DNA of 64,000 nt from Ruania suaedae. GTDB taxonomy: Bacteria > Actinomycetota > Actinomycetes > Actinomycetales > Beutenbergiaceae. Position numbers and translations under genes: made by a program. The notes below the pieces were generated by a model. That model worked only from the letters and a program-made list of their open reading frames with translations. It was not told where the DNA came from and ran no database searches. Positions 44,674-53,506 of this stretch are shown here, in pieces. Each line of letters opens with the position of its first letter. Position 1 is the first letter of the stretch. Where the stretch lies: contig NZ_CP088018.1 in NCBI RefSeq assembly GCF_021049265.1, positions 434,001-498,000 of the forward strand, in the 5' to 3' direction.

Positions 44674-44778
44674 TCAGTCTGAGTAGAGGTCGTCGTAGTC
44701 GGAGCAGCGCTTGGCGGCCTCGGCCGAGTCGTAACGCTCAGTGCAGTATGAGCACTCGTACCGCCCCTCGGTGGGCAT
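44674..44778 (-). CDS. 34-residue zinc-ribbon-like peptide
   Basis: The frame reads MPTEGRYECSYCTERYDSAE followed by AAKRCSDYDDLYSD. Cys9, Cys12 and Cys25 give an incomplete CxxC...C site. It starts four bases after the holin stop and is the last gene before the terminator. Small Cys-rich peptides are common in actinophages. It is too short for homology to be certain. Confidence 0.6.
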   Translation of the reverse strand: MPTEGRYECSYCTERYDSAEAAKRCSDYDDLYSD

Positions 44779-44781
44779 GGG

Positions 44782-44994
44782 TCAGACGCCAGGCTCGCGG
44801 TCGATCTTCGGCGCCGGGCTGACCTTGCCGCGAATGAGCAGACCCACGACGATGGGCCCGACAGCGGCGACGACTCCGAGGATGGCGGTCTGCTGCTCCT
44901 CGGTCACGTCGATACCGAACGCAACGAGTAGGGCGAGGATGGCACCAACTGCGGTACCGATGGCGCCGATGATGGCGGCGGGCTCGCGGGTCAT
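44782..44994 (-). CDS. Phage holin
   Basis: A 70-residue protein with two TM helices (about 6-27 and 36-56) separated by a short acidic turn and ending in a basic tail. Length, topology and its place two bases downstream of the endolysin identify a class II-like holin that permits endolysin access to the wall at lysis. Related families: phage holin of actinophages. Confidence 0.8.
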   Translation of the reverse strand: MTREPAAIIGAIGTAVGAILALLVAFGIDVTEEQQTAILGVVAAVGPIVVGLLIRGKVSPAPKIDREPGV

Positions 44995-44996
44995 GG

Positions 44997-46031
44997 TCAG
45001 TTCTCCTTCGCGGTGGTGAGGGTGATCTCGAGGTCGGCCAGCGCGGCCTTCACGGCCTTGTTGATCGCGGCGTCGATGGCGTCAGGGTCGGCGCCCTGCC
45101 CCTTGGCCAGCTCGCGCACGGTCGCCTGGAGTGCGGACACCTTCGCGAGCGCCTCGCCGGACCGGATGGCAGCGAGGCGGGAGTACTCGTGGGCCTTGGC
45201 GAGCTTGTGCTGCTGGGTGGCGGGGGAGTCGTTCACGTAGTCGATCCCGCGCTCGGCCCACACGTCTCGGCTGGCCGCCTGGTGCGCGTACTCGTGGGCC
45301 TTGGCGAGCTTGTGCTGCTGGGTGGCGGGATCCTTCTCGTTCACGTAGTCGAGGCCGCGGTAGCCCCAGACCTCCTCGCGCACGATCTCGCGCAACTGTT
45401 CGATCGTTGCCATGTCGAACTCATCTCCTGTGGTGGTGGGGTTGTCGAGGATCGCCTTGATCGCTCGGATGGATGAGGCGCGGGTGTAGCCGATGCGGTC
45501 GACCTTGCGGGTCGTCCAGGTGGCGTGCTCGAGGTTCATCTCCAGCTGGTGGGCGACGCTGCGCCCGCGACGCTGCGCCCAGTACTCGGTGATCCCCGCG
45601 TTGGCCCGGTCCATGAAGTCGCGCATCTCGGGCGTGTACTGCTCGTAGCCGCCCTCGAACTCGGTGCCCCAGATGTAGGGGCGGCCGTTGTTGTACGGCA
45701 CGGTGATGCCGCCGAGGGTGACCGGCCCGCCGGCGCCGGGGTGGTTGGCCCGCCCGAACGTGAGGATCCGGTAGATGCGGTCGTACCCGCCGTACCCGTT
45801 GGCCAACGGGCCGGGGACGTCGGAGCGGCCGCGCTTGACGATGCCGAGCGCCGGCGTGAGGCCCTGTGACGGGCGGGTGGCGGTGTGGTGGCTCATGTTG
45901 AACTGGTGCGCGGTGTGCTCGCCCCAGGAGCCGCCGGCGCCGGCCTGCAGCTCGATGGAGACGCGCACGCCGTGGCGCTCCAAGCACGCCTTCATCTTGC
46001 GGGCCTCGGCGAGGTCTGCGGCGTACCCCAT
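44997..46031 (-). CDS. Endolysin, N-acetylmuramoyl-L-alanine amidase, with C-terminal tandem repeat
   Basis: A 344-residue peptidoglycan hydrolase. The N-terminal amidase-2-like domain has FNMSHHTATR near residue 43-53 and a GTEFEGG...HQLEMNLEHATWTTRKVD segment, with the zinc-binding histidines visible. After a linker, two near-identical stretches of about 32 residues occur (around 225-256 and 259-289), each with (G)xDYVN(E)xxPATQQHKLAKAHEY. They are presumably wall-binding. A C-terminal helix ends the protein. ATG at 46031 overlaps the upstream stop by one base. Confidence 0.87.
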   Translation of the reverse strand: MGYAADLAEARKMKACLERHGVRVSIELQAGAGGSWGEHTAHQFNMSHHTATRPSQGLTPALGIVKRGRSDVPGPLANGYGGYDRIYRILTFGRANHPGAGGPVTLGGITVPYNNGRPYIWGTEFEGGYEQYTPEMRDFMDRANAGITEYWAQRRGRSVAHQLEMNLEHATWTTRKVDRIGYTRASSIRAIKAILDNPTTTGDEFDMATIEQLREIVREEVWGYRGLDYVNEKDPATQQHKLAKAHEYAHQAASRDVWAERGIDYVNDSPATQQHKLAKAHEYSRLAAIRSGEALAKVSALQATVRELAKGQGADPDAIDAAINKAVKAALADLEITLTTAKEN

Positions 46032-46192
46032 CAGGAGCCCCCGTCCTCGTCGTCGTCGGGGTCGATCGCCTCACCGAGGGCGTTGCCGGCGGCGATCTCC
46101 TCCTCGGTGAGTTCGAGCTCGAGCAGCTCGGGTGCGTAGGTGCCGTCCTTCGGCTCATCGTCGATGGGTGGCAGCACGACAGGGTCGGTCAC
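46031..46192 (-). CDS. Small acidic phage protein upstream of endolysin
   Basis: 53 residues, very acidic (ending EAIDPDDDEDGGS). I place the start at the GTG at 46192: AGGAGG precedes it by six bases, and the ATG at 46210 sits right on a hairpin's tail without a ribosome site. Function unknown. It is the first gene of the lysis operon. Confidence 0.6.
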   Translation of the reverse strand: MTDPVVLPPIDDEPKDGTYAPELLELELTEEEIAAGNALGEAIDPDDDEDGGS

Positions 46193-46215
46193 GGTGTGCC
46201 TCCTGGGCATGAGAA

Positions 46216-46237
46216 AGCCCCGCTCTCTGGCGGGGCT
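46216..46237 (-). terminator. Hairpin between the lysis operon and tail genes
   Basis: AGCCCCGC (46216-46223) pairs with 46230-46237 around a 6-base loop. On the minus strand TTTCTC follows. This partial terminator may set the level of lysis genes below that of tail genes. Confidence 0.7.
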
Positions 46238-46251
46238 CGGGGGTGGGTTGG

Positions 46252-46539
46252 TCAGGCTTCGTCGGTCATCGGATCGGGCCACGGATCGGGCACGATGCCC
46301 GCCGCGGCGAGTTGGCCACGGAGCCGGTGGGCGTAGTCGTCGAGGACTCTGACGCGGGCCTCGGCACGGATCCGGCGGGTGCGTTCGTCCGCCTCCTCCT
46401 GCTGGGCGGCCTCGCGCTCGTCGGCGGCGAGGTCAGCGTTTCTGGCCTGCCTGGTCTTGTAGTAGCCGAACGCGCCCTGGGTGAGCCACCAGCCGGCCGT
46501 GGTGATCGCGCCGCCTGCGATGAGTGCTTGCCATTCCAT
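46252..46539 (-). CDS. Single-TM phage protein
   Basis: A 95-residue protein: one N-terminal TM segment (about 5-25) then a charged coiled-coil region rich in Glu, Arg and Ala (about 30-70). The topology is that of small spanin- or holin-associated proteins in actinophages. No motif assigns a function. ATG at 46539, one base from the upstream stop. Confidence 0.65.
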   Translation of the reverse strand: MEWQALIAGGAITTAGWWLTQGAFGYYKTRQARNADLAADEREAAQQEEADERTRRIRAEARVRVLDDYAHRLRGQLAAAGIVPDPWPDPMTDEA

Positions 46540-46986
46540 TCAGTGCCCCCCGTGTGCCGCGAGCCTCCGGGCAGCGAACTTCGCGCGGATCCGCTCCTCG
46601 ACCTTCGATGCGAGCACCACCCCCCGACCGGCGAGCGAGGACAGGATGGTGACGATCAGGCCGAGGACGAGCAGGGACCAGCGTTGCGGGCCGATGTAGA
46701 CCAGCAGCACGTAGCCGTAGGCGGTCAGGCCCAGGCCAACGAGGGGGATGACGTCGAGCTCGAGCAGCCAGCGGCGCCGGATCGCAGCGACTGCGGCGAC
46801 GAGGGAAGCGGTGATGAGGAGTCCGCCGCCGATGCGGGTCACGATCAGCGCCCACTCTGCGAGCACGCCGCCGGGTGGCCAGGTCAGGCCGATGACGCCG
46901 ACGCCCGTCAATGCCAGGTAGGAGGCGACATGGAAGGCGCGGCCGAGGGTGCGTGCCCAGCGGGGGAGCGGTTCGAAGGTCGGCAT
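46540..46986 (-). CDS. Four-TM phage membrane protein
   Basis: A 148-residue protein with four hydrophobic segments (about 15-37, 45-65, 75-95 and 100-120) and a basic C-terminal tail (KVEERIRAKFAARRLAAHGGH). Possibly an additional holin or antiholin, or a late superinfection-exclusion protein. Function unknown. ATG at 46986. Confidence 0.65.
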   Translation of the reverse strand: MPTFEPLPRWARTLGRAFHVASYLALTGVGVIGLTWPPGGVLAEWALIVTRIGGGLLITASLVAAVAAIRRRWLLELDVIPLVGLGLTAYGYVLLVYIGPQRWSLLVLGLIVTILSSLAGRGVVLASKVEERIRAKFAARRLAAHGGH

Positions 46987-47020
46987 CAGATCACCAGGCC
47001 CAGGGAGTGGCGGGAGGTGG

Positions 47021-47803
47021 TCATCGGTAGCCCCACAGCCTGGCCCTCGGGCTGTTCGCGAAGAATGCCGAGCCGACGTTGGTCAGCAGCTCGAAGGTGG
47101 AGATGACCTCGTTGGTGGGGGAGTTCCAGCGCCCGCCGGTGGTGAAGGTGCGGTCGGTGGTGCCGCCGGAGTTGACGTACCCGTACCCTCGCCATGCCAT
47201 GTATCCGGTGGGGCCGATCGCGCGGGGCGTGAACGTCACTTCGAGACTGCCGGCGAATCGGCCGAGGTATGCCGTCCAGGGAGCGCTCGTGTCGGACTGG
47301 TTGGCGCCGCCGATGATGGTGCCGCCCTCGAAGAGGATCGAGTTGGTGCGGTAGTTGGCGCCGGTGTCGGCGTTTGGGCGGATGCACAGGGGGCGTGTCT
47401 CGTTGGAGAGGACTGTCGCGGCGCCGGCCTCGACCTCGACGACGTACTTGCGCAGGGTCCCGCGGAGCGACACGGGAACGGTGAGGGTGGCGTATCGGTC
47501 GTTCGTGGGCAGACTGATCTCGTCCAGGAGCAGCGACCCGAACCCGATACCGCCGGAGGTGAGGACGTACCTCTCCCACGCGCCGTTGTAGTACACCCAC
47601 TTGGTGGCGCTGGGCCCGGTGCCGGTGAAGGCCTCCATGCCCTCGGTGGGGTTCGGGAGCGCGGCGTCGCGGGCAGCTTCGGACGCGAACCGCATGTTCA
47701 GCCGGTTCGCCGCCCACGTGGTGATCGCGCCCATCTGGTTTGGCCCATCGGGGGAGTCTGTGGGGCTCGGGTACGGCCCCTGCTGAATCGGCTCGTTCGG
47801 CAT
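47021..47803 (-). CDS. Tail fibre-like / receptor-binding protein
   Basis: A 260-residue protein. The N-terminal part (TTWAANRLNMRFASEAARDAALPNP..., a form typical of the start of siphophage fibre proteins that attach to the baseplate) is followed by a Gly/Thr/Ser-rich beta region. It is the last structural gene before the lysis region, as usual for receptor-binding proteins. ATG at 47803 with AGGAGG seven bases upstream. Receptor unknown. Confidence 0.72.
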   Translation of the reverse strand: MPNEPIQQGPYPSPTDSPDGPNQMGAITTWAANRLNMRFASEAARDAALPNPTEGMEAFTGTGPSATKWVYYNGAWERYVLTSGGIGFGSLLLDEISLPTNDRYATLTVPVSLRGTLRKYVVEVEAGAATVLSNETRPLCIRPNADTGANYRTNSILFEGGTIIGGANQSDTSAPWTAYLGRFAGSLEVTFTPRAIGPTGYMAWRGYGYVNSGGTTDRTFTTGGRWNSPTNEVISTFELLTNVGSAFFANSPRARLWGYR

Positions 47804-47827
47804 GCGTTCCTCCTGGGCATGGCTGGG

Positions 47828-47853
47828 ACCCCGACTACGCGTGGCGTCGGGGT
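47828..47853 (-). terminator. Hairpin before the tail fibre-like gene
   Basis: ACCCCGAC (47828-47835) pairs with 47846-47853 around a 10-base loop, between the tail fibre-like gene and the upstream minor tail gene. Partial terminator or RNA-processing site. No U tract. Confidence 0.5.
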
Positions 47854-47867
47854 GGAGAAGGGTGGGG

Positions 47868-48719
47868 TCAGGCGTTCGGCCCGGCGGGCGGGGTGTAGGT
47901 CAGGAGTAGCTGGACCTCGAAGTTCGCCACGTCGGACTCGCTCGCGGAGTAGAAGCCCAGGCCCTTGAGTGCGCCAGACAGCAGGGCGCTCGACCAGGCG
48001 GCCGGTAGCGGTGACGTCGTGGACTCGCCGGGCGTCACAGCCACAGGTCGCCACTGGTCGTAGGTGGCACTCCATGTCGGCTCGACCTCGAACGGCGGTG
48101 CGGTCGTGTAGTTGTGGCCGCGGACGAACGGTGACACTAGGGACTGCTGCGTGCCCTCTTGCCAGTCGAACAGGGCGGGGCGGGTGGACCTGAGCAACAG
48201 GCGCGCGTTCGTGGCGCCAGCGGGGATGTTGATGGTGTAGCCCATGACGTACGCCCACGACGTCAGCTCGGGCACATACGAGGGGTCGTCCGTGTCGCCA
48301 GACTGTGGCTGCGGACCCTGGACCACCTCGAGCGGATCCGTGCCCGGGCTGGGGGAGAATCCGAAGTTTCGCCAGCCTGCGCCGGCCCCACCGCCCGGCG
48401 CGCGGGTCTCGTTGTAGCGCACCCAGCCGGACGACGGCACGACGACCGTCACATCCTGGACCTCCTTGACCAGCACGGCCGAGTTGGTGCCCGTGACCAG
48501 CAGCCCGGACGAACGATCCCAGATGACGTTCACGAGATCGCCCACGACGGGCGAGTACCCGGAAGCGTTCCAGGTGACACCTGACACCGGCTCCTCGCCT
48601 AGGAGGAGCGTGAGAGTCCCCGTGGCCGCGTCGACGGCATCAACCGTCCCTACACGCCACCCAGAGTTCGTCATCCTGGCGAGCATGTCCGCCGTCGCCC
48701 TACCCAGATCAGGGATCAT
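47868..48719 (-). CDS. Minor tail protein
   Basis: A 283-residue beta-rich protein. A short N-terminal helical part is followed by a SH3/OB-like region (GWRVGTVDAVDAATGTLTLLL) and a C-terminal beta sandwich region. Position between the DUF5047-like gene and tail fibre-like gene points to a baseplate component. Its ATG overlaps the upstream stop (ATGA). Confidence 0.72.
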   Translation of the reverse strand: MIPDLGRATADMLARMTNSGWRVGTVDAVDAATGTLTLLLGEEPVSGVTWNASGYSPVVGDLVNVIWDRSSGLLVTGTNSAVLVKEVQDVTVVVPSSGWVRYNETRAPGGGAGAGWRNFGFSPSPGTDPLEVVQGPQPQSGDTDDPSYVPELTSWAYVMGYTINIPAGATNARLLLRSTRPALFDWQEGTQQSLVSPFVRGHNYTTAPPFEVEPTWSATYDQWRPVAVTPGESTTSPLPAAWSSALLSGALKGLGFYSASESDVANFEVQLLLTYTPPAGPNA

Positions 48720-49855
48720 GCGCCCACCTGCCTGATATCACGAGTGCCCATCCCGAAATCGCCCCCCGCTGCCAGGTCGAAACTGAAACTGTCCACGACG
48801 TGCCGCCGGATCGTGTTCACGTCAGACGGGTCCGTCCACAGGTCGATCACGTCCAGTGCCTCGAGAGCGATGTTCGGGACCGCGCCAATGTCCACCGACG
48901 ACGCGGCCCCGGTGGAGCGTGCAAGCTCGGCCGCTGCAGCGCTCCTCGCCTGCAGTGATGTCGTGATCGTGGGGATGCTCATGAACTTGATCACGCGCCC
49001 GTACGCCCCTTCGCTTGGGGAGCCGTAGCGGGTCGGCGAAGTGGGGTCCGTGTCCCGCGCCTGCCCTGACACCGGCCGCGCGCCCGACGCCGGGTTCTCG
49101 CCACGGCACACGACACGGTTGTAGACGCGGTCCCTAGAGGAGGACTGGTCGGCAGAGATCAGCACGCCGCCCGAAGCAACCTTCCACACTGGCGGCGAGT
49201 CCAGGGTGGGGGCGTCACGTATCACGAACCGACCGGCGGCGTCCGCGTACACCACGGCGCCGATCGACCGCGCGATCTGCGTGATCGCATCCCACCGATC
49301 CTCGTCAAACGTCGTCCGCCGAATCCGCCTGTCCTGAGTCGCAGAAGGCACCACCACGAACGCCGGATCCGTCTCATGAATCAGGTCCGCGATCAACTGC
49401 TGCGCAGACGGGCCAGACACCGTGCGCGGGAACGGGAAGCGGTGATCGGCGATCCACGCCTCACGCGAGCGGCCAGTGATCTGCACGCCCGACTGGTCCA
49501 GCAGCGAGCCGTCCACCGCGTCAATCCGGTACACCCCGATCGGCACCCACTCAGTCACGCCGTTCGGGTACACCAGGCCATGACGGAGTGTGATCTCCTG
49601 CCCGTAATGACCCAAAGGCGCGCCCGGCGACTCAGGCAGCGACGGGCGATCCCCGTACACCCCGTCCCGCAACCGGGGCGCGACCAGCAGGTCGCACTCC
49701 CGGCGCGTGATCCGGTTCGAGTCAACCGACACCGACCCGCCCACCACAGGCAGATCCGAGTACAGCCGAACCCCGCCCTTGTCCACGTCAGCGCGGATGA
49801 CAATCTCGTGCGGAGACTGGATCGCCTCCAGGTAGGCGCCAGTGACAGGCCACAT
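48716..49855 (-). CDS. Minor tail protein, DUF5047 type (baseplate hub-like)
   Basis: A 379-residue protein. The segments GAYLEAIQSPHEIVIRADV and SGGVRLYSDLPVVGGSV (N-terminal) and the middle DAITQIARSIGAVVYADAAGRFVIRD block resemble DUF5047-type actinophage tail proteins, which probably form the baseplate hub. Start ATG at 49855 overlaps the upstream stop. Confidence 0.8.
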   Translation of the reverse strand: MWPVTGAYLEAIQSPHEIVIRADVDKGGVRLYSDLPVVGGSVSVDSNRITRRECDLLVAPRLRDGVYGDRPSLPESPGAPLGHYGQEITLRHGLVYPNGVTEWVPIGVYRIDAVDGSLLDQSGVQITGRSREAWIADHRFPFPRTVSGPSAQQLIADLIHETDPAFVVVPSATQDRRIRRTTFDEDRWDAITQIARSIGAVVYADAAGRFVIRDAPTLDSPPVWKVASGGVLISADQSSSRDRVYNRVVCRGENPASGARPVSGQARDTDPTSPTRYGSPSEGAYGRVIKFMSIPTITTSLQARSAAAAELARSTGAASSVDIGAVPNIALEALDVIDLWTDPSDVNTIRRHVVDSFSFDLAAGGDFGMGTRDIRQVGA

Positions 49856-50646
49856 CACGCCCCCTGCAGCAGGTCGAACCAGGTCGAGTTCCCGTCGATG
49901 ACGTCCTGCCACGTGTCGCACTCAGCCAGCACGCCGCCCCACGTCGTGCCGGTGGACTGCACGCCGTAGCCGGCGGGCATGTCGGTTCCCGAGAGGGTCA
50001 GCTGATGCCACACCGGCACGCCATCCTGGAAGCCCGCCATGCCCGGCTGACCGAACTCGACGTTCACGAAATACCAGCCCGCGCGCAGCGAGGACGGCAC
50101 GTCCGCCTCGCCCTGCACGAGGATCACTCCCGCGGCCATCGCCGAATACAGCGCACCCCAGGCGCCCTCAGTCAGCGTGCCCACGGTCACCGTCAGCGAG
50201 TCGGTGTTGCGGCCGGCAGTCTGCGCCACCGCTCGACCACCGTGCACCTGATACAGGCCACCGCGAGTCGTCGGAGTGACGTTGCCGACCGCCCGCAGCA
50301 ACACGCGCTGCGAGAAGTCGGGCTGGCCGGCAACCTTCAACCACACCCGACGCCCCGGCGCCGCGGTGGAGACGTTCGCCGACTCCTGCGCCACGGGCTC
50401 GCCGTACTCGTTGAAGCCGAACACGGTGTACTGCACGGACGTGTTCAGCGGCATCTCGTGATCAGTGCCGACCCAGAAGCCGCCAACGCGCCACAGATCC
50501 TCAGCGCCACGCACAGGGATCGTCGCCGCCCCCGGTGCCGATCGCTCGATCCGTAGCTGCGCCACCGGAGACGGCCACATGCCCCCATCCACCACCAGCC
50601 GCACCGCAGCCCACGACGGGTCGTACGTAGCCTCGAGAATCGGCAT
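49855..50646 (-). CDS. Distal tail / minor tail protein
   Basis: A 263-residue beta-rich protein located directly after the tape measure gene, where the distal tail protein (Dit-like) is normally encoded. It carries alternating Thr/Val/Gly strands and a C-terminal WF-containing end. Both ends overlap neighbours by ATGA-type junctions. Exact fold not certain. Confidence 0.7.
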   Translation of the reverse strand: MPILEATYDPSWAAVRLVVDGGMWPSPVAQLRIERSAPGAATIPVRGAEDLWRVGGFWVGTDHEMPLNTSVQYTVFGFNEYGEPVAQESANVSTAAPGRRVWLKVAGQPDFSQRVLLRAVGNVTPTTRGGLYQVHGGRAVAQTAGRNTDSLTVTVGTLTEGAWGALYSAMAAGVILVQGEADVPSSLRAGWYFVNVEFGQPGMAGFQDGVPVWHQLTLSGTDMPAGYGVQSTGTTWGGVLAECDTWQDVIDGNSTWFDLLQGA

Positions 50647-53504
50647 CAGACGCTCCTCGCCGCGTAGAGGGTCGATGAGTTCTGCTGAGCGATCCGGCGG
50701 GTCGTCACCCGATCCGCACCAGCCAAGATCTCCCCGGCCAGCTCACGAATGCTCCGCGTCGAAAGGTCCACCGGGCCGCGGGGTACGTTGACGATGGGGG
50801 CGGGCCCGCGATCCACTACTCCGCCGTCTGCCATGGGCAGCACGCCGAATCGACGCATCGTCTCCAGCAGGATCGACATCGAACGCGCCGATCCGTCGTG
50901 CGGGATGTAGGACTCGGCCACGTCGGACCGGTCGCCCACAACGCGCCAGGTGTTCGGTGGCACGGTCTGCGCGACGGGCGCCATCGGGCGCAGGCCACCG
51001 GCTGCCATGAACTCCAGCACGCCACCTGCGTGCATGCCGACCATGTTCCCGCGGCCGGTGCTGAAGCTCTGCCCGCCCTGGGAGTCGACGTAGATGGTCA
51101 TGCGGCGACCGTTGTTGTTGACGATGAAGCGGTCGACCGCGTTCTGCGCATCACGAGTGCTGGCCACGATCTGCGTCGACCCATCCGGCAGTGTGCGAAT
51201 CGAGTAGGCGAGATCGTCGACGTTCTCCGTCTGCTCAGGTGCGTTCGAGTCGATCACCGTGTCGACGCGACCAGGGACCGCGCCATACTGGTCGGCCAGG
51301 TCAGATGCCTGACGCTCCGTGAGGCCCATCGCCTGCAACTGCTCGATCAGCGCAGCACGACCCTGCCGGTAGCGGTCAGAGAGCTGCGCCTGCCCCTCGC
51401 CAGCGTTCGCCGCCGCGGCGGTCTCGCTGTCGAGCGCGGAAACCGCAGCGAGCACCTGGCCCTCGAGCTCGGAGCTCGCCTGAATGGACCCGTCCTGCGA
51501 CTCGGTCCACGCATCCACCAGCCGGGTGGTCCCGTCTGCCGCGTACCCGACCTGGTCGACGGCGCCGGCCAGGCGAAGTGTCGCGTCGCTGAGGAAGCCG
51601 GCGTCGATCTGCGGATCCATGAACTCGTTGAAGCGGTTGCGTGCATCGTCGAGCCCAGGCGACAGATCGCGGATCGAGTCGGCCGCCTCGTCGGTGGTCT
51701 CCGAGAATCCGCGCATATCGTCCGCGAGCGCCTGCAGGTCGGTGTCGCCGACCTCGATGCCGACTGCACCAAGCAGGGCGCGGAGCGGATCCAGGCCCTC
51801 GAGGAGGTTGGCGATGCCGTCGACCGCCTCCGCCAGCGGGCCTGAGACGAACTCCCCGAACCCCTCCGTCGCGACAGCGGTGCCTTCGATGGCCGCCTCG
51901 CCGAAGTCCAGCGCGCCGTTGACCAGACCGGAGAAGAACTCCAGCATCGGCCCACGGTTGCGCGAGACCCAGTCAGCAGCCTCCGACAGCGGATCGGCGA
52001 ACGCCGCAGCCAGGGCACCCTTGATGCCATCCGCAGCGACTTCGATGTTGCGTCCGGCCTCCTCGATCGCCGTGGCGTCGTTGTCGGCCAGGGTGTCGAA
52101 CATCCGCTGCGCAGCACCCTCGACCTCGCCAAGCGAATCCGCTGCAGTGTCGAGGTTGAGCGCGAACAGGGCGGCACCAAGGTCCTCACCTGGTCCGCCG
52201 AACAGGTCTGCGATGACCTGCTGGACGTTGCCACCCTCGTCCTTGACTGTGCCCAGCGCCTCGAAGACAGTCTGCATCGCCTCGCGCGCAGCCGGTCCGC
52301 CCTCGTTGAACCCGTCGCGCACCGCGGCGATGTCCACTCCGAGGATCTCCATGGCCTCGATCGCGGGGTCTGTGCCCTCGCGGATCCGCAGGCCCATCTC
52401 CTTGACGGCGTCGGCGACCTTGTCCGAGTCTCGTGCGCCGGCGTCGAGCCCCTGGCGCATCAGCCCCAGTGCATCTTCGGCCGAGAGTCCCGCCTGCTGG
52501 AACAGGGCCGGGTACTCAGTGAGGGTGTCGAGCAGGTCCTCCTGCGCGTTCACGCCCTCACGTGCGCCGACCGCGAGGATGTCGAACGCCTCGTCCGCAG
52601 ACTTCACCAGGCCCGTCTGCAGCAGCCGTGTCACGGCGAAGGCGATCGGCTGCACTTCCTCGCCCAGGACGTCGGAGATCCCGGCCAGAGACTGGATCAC
52701 CGACTGCGACTCACGAGCCGTCGCGTCCTCATCGAGGAGGTCGAACTGCAGCGCGAGGCGAGCGGTGTCCATGTTCGACTCGATCGACTCGCCGAAGACG
52801 TTGGCATACGCCTCGCCGGCCGCCGAAGCGAAACGGCGCGCGTCGTCCTCCGTGATCCCGGTGAGGGCCTGGAGTCGGTCCTGGCGGACCTCCACCTGCA
52901 GGCCCTCGTTGATGCCGTCGAGGACGCTCTTGCCGATCGCGACACCGGCGAGGAGGATGCCGCCGGCCACCGGGATGGCCTTCAGTGCGTCGACGATCCC
53001 ATCGCCGAGACCTTCGCCTGCCGCGGCGCCGCCCTCGTCGCCAGCCTCGTCAGCCTTGTCGGCGACGTCGTCCAGCGCGGCCTCTGCTGGCGCGGTGTCG
53101 GCGTCGATGACCATGGACTCGCGTGCCGACGTCAGAGCGTCGCGGCGGCGGGTGATCTGCTTGATCGCCGCCTCGGCCTTCTTGATGTCGGCCGTGACCT
53201 CCATCGTCGACTCGACCGAGCGCAGGTAGTCCAGTCGCTCTTGAACCTTGCCGAGGCTCGTCTCGGCGCGCTCGATGTTCGCGTCGACCGTGGCCATCGT
53301 CTTGGCCGAGACGATCTTCTTCGCCTCTTCCTCGACGCGGTCCATGCCGTCGAGTGCGCCCTTGACGTCCCCATCGACCTTCTGCTCGACGGGGTTCTTC
53401 TCGATCTTCTGCGCCCGGTCCTGAACGTCCTTCGCCGCCTTCTCCACCGGCTGGGTGTTGGCAGTGAAGAGGACCTCGAGTTCGGTCACGGTCGCAGTCG
53501 TCAC
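50646..53504 (-). CDS. Tail tape measure protein
   Basis: A 952-residue protein with the composition of a tape measure: a long N-terminal helical region rich in Ala, Asp, Glu and Lys (about 1-190), hydrophobic segments (about 175-215), many Ala-rich helices and a C-terminal part with Gly/Met-rich loops (about 820-870). It sets tail length; at about 0.15 nm per residue this gives a tail near 140 nm. I place the start at the GTG at 53504, six bases after GGGAGGA; the GTG at 53510 is in frame but has no spacing to that ribosome site. No peptidase motif seen. Confidence 0.87.
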   Translation of the reverse strand: MTTATVTELEVLFTANTQPVEKAAKDVQDRAQKIEKNPVEQKVDGDVKGALDGMDRVEEEAKKIVSAKTMATVDANIERAETSLGKVQERLDYLRSVESTMEVTADIKKAEAAIKQITRRRDALTSARESMVIDADTAPAEAALDDVADKADEAGDEGGAAAGEGLGDGIVDALKAIPVAGGILLAGVAIGKSVLDGINEGLQVEVRQDRLQALTGITEDDARRFASAAGEAYANVFGESIESNMDTARLALQFDLLDEDATARESQSVIQSLAGISDVLGEEVQPIAFAVTRLLQTGLVKSADEAFDILAVGAREGVNAQEDLLDTLTEYPALFQQAGLSAEDALGLMRQGLDAGARDSDKVADAVKEMGLRIREGTDPAIEAMEILGVDIAAVRDGFNEGGPAAREAMQTVFEALGTVKDEGGNVQQVIADLFGGPGEDLGAALFALNLDTAADSLGEVEGAAQRMFDTLADNDATAIEEAGRNIEVAADGIKGALAAAFADPLSEAADWVSRNRGPMLEFFSGLVNGALDFGEAAIEGTAVATEGFGEFVSGPLAEAVDGIANLLEGLDPLRALLGAVGIEVGDTDLQALADDMRGFSETTDEAADSIRDLSPGLDDARNRFNEFMDPQIDAGFLSDATLRLAGAVDQVGYAADGTTRLVDAWTESQDGSIQASSELEGQVLAAVSALDSETAAAANAGEGQAQLSDRYRQGRAALIEQLQAMGLTERQASDLADQYGAVPGRVDTVIDSNAPEQTENVDDLAYSIRTLPDGSTQIVASTRDAQNAVDRFIVNNNGRRMTIYVDSQGGQSFSTGRGNMVGMHAGGVLEFMAAGGLRPMAPVAQTVPPNTWRVVGDRSDVAESYIPHDGSARSMSILLETMRRFGVLPMADGGVVDRGPAPIVNVPRGPVDLSTRSIRELAGEILAGADRVTTRRIAQQNSSTLYAARSV

Positions 53505-53506
53505 GG

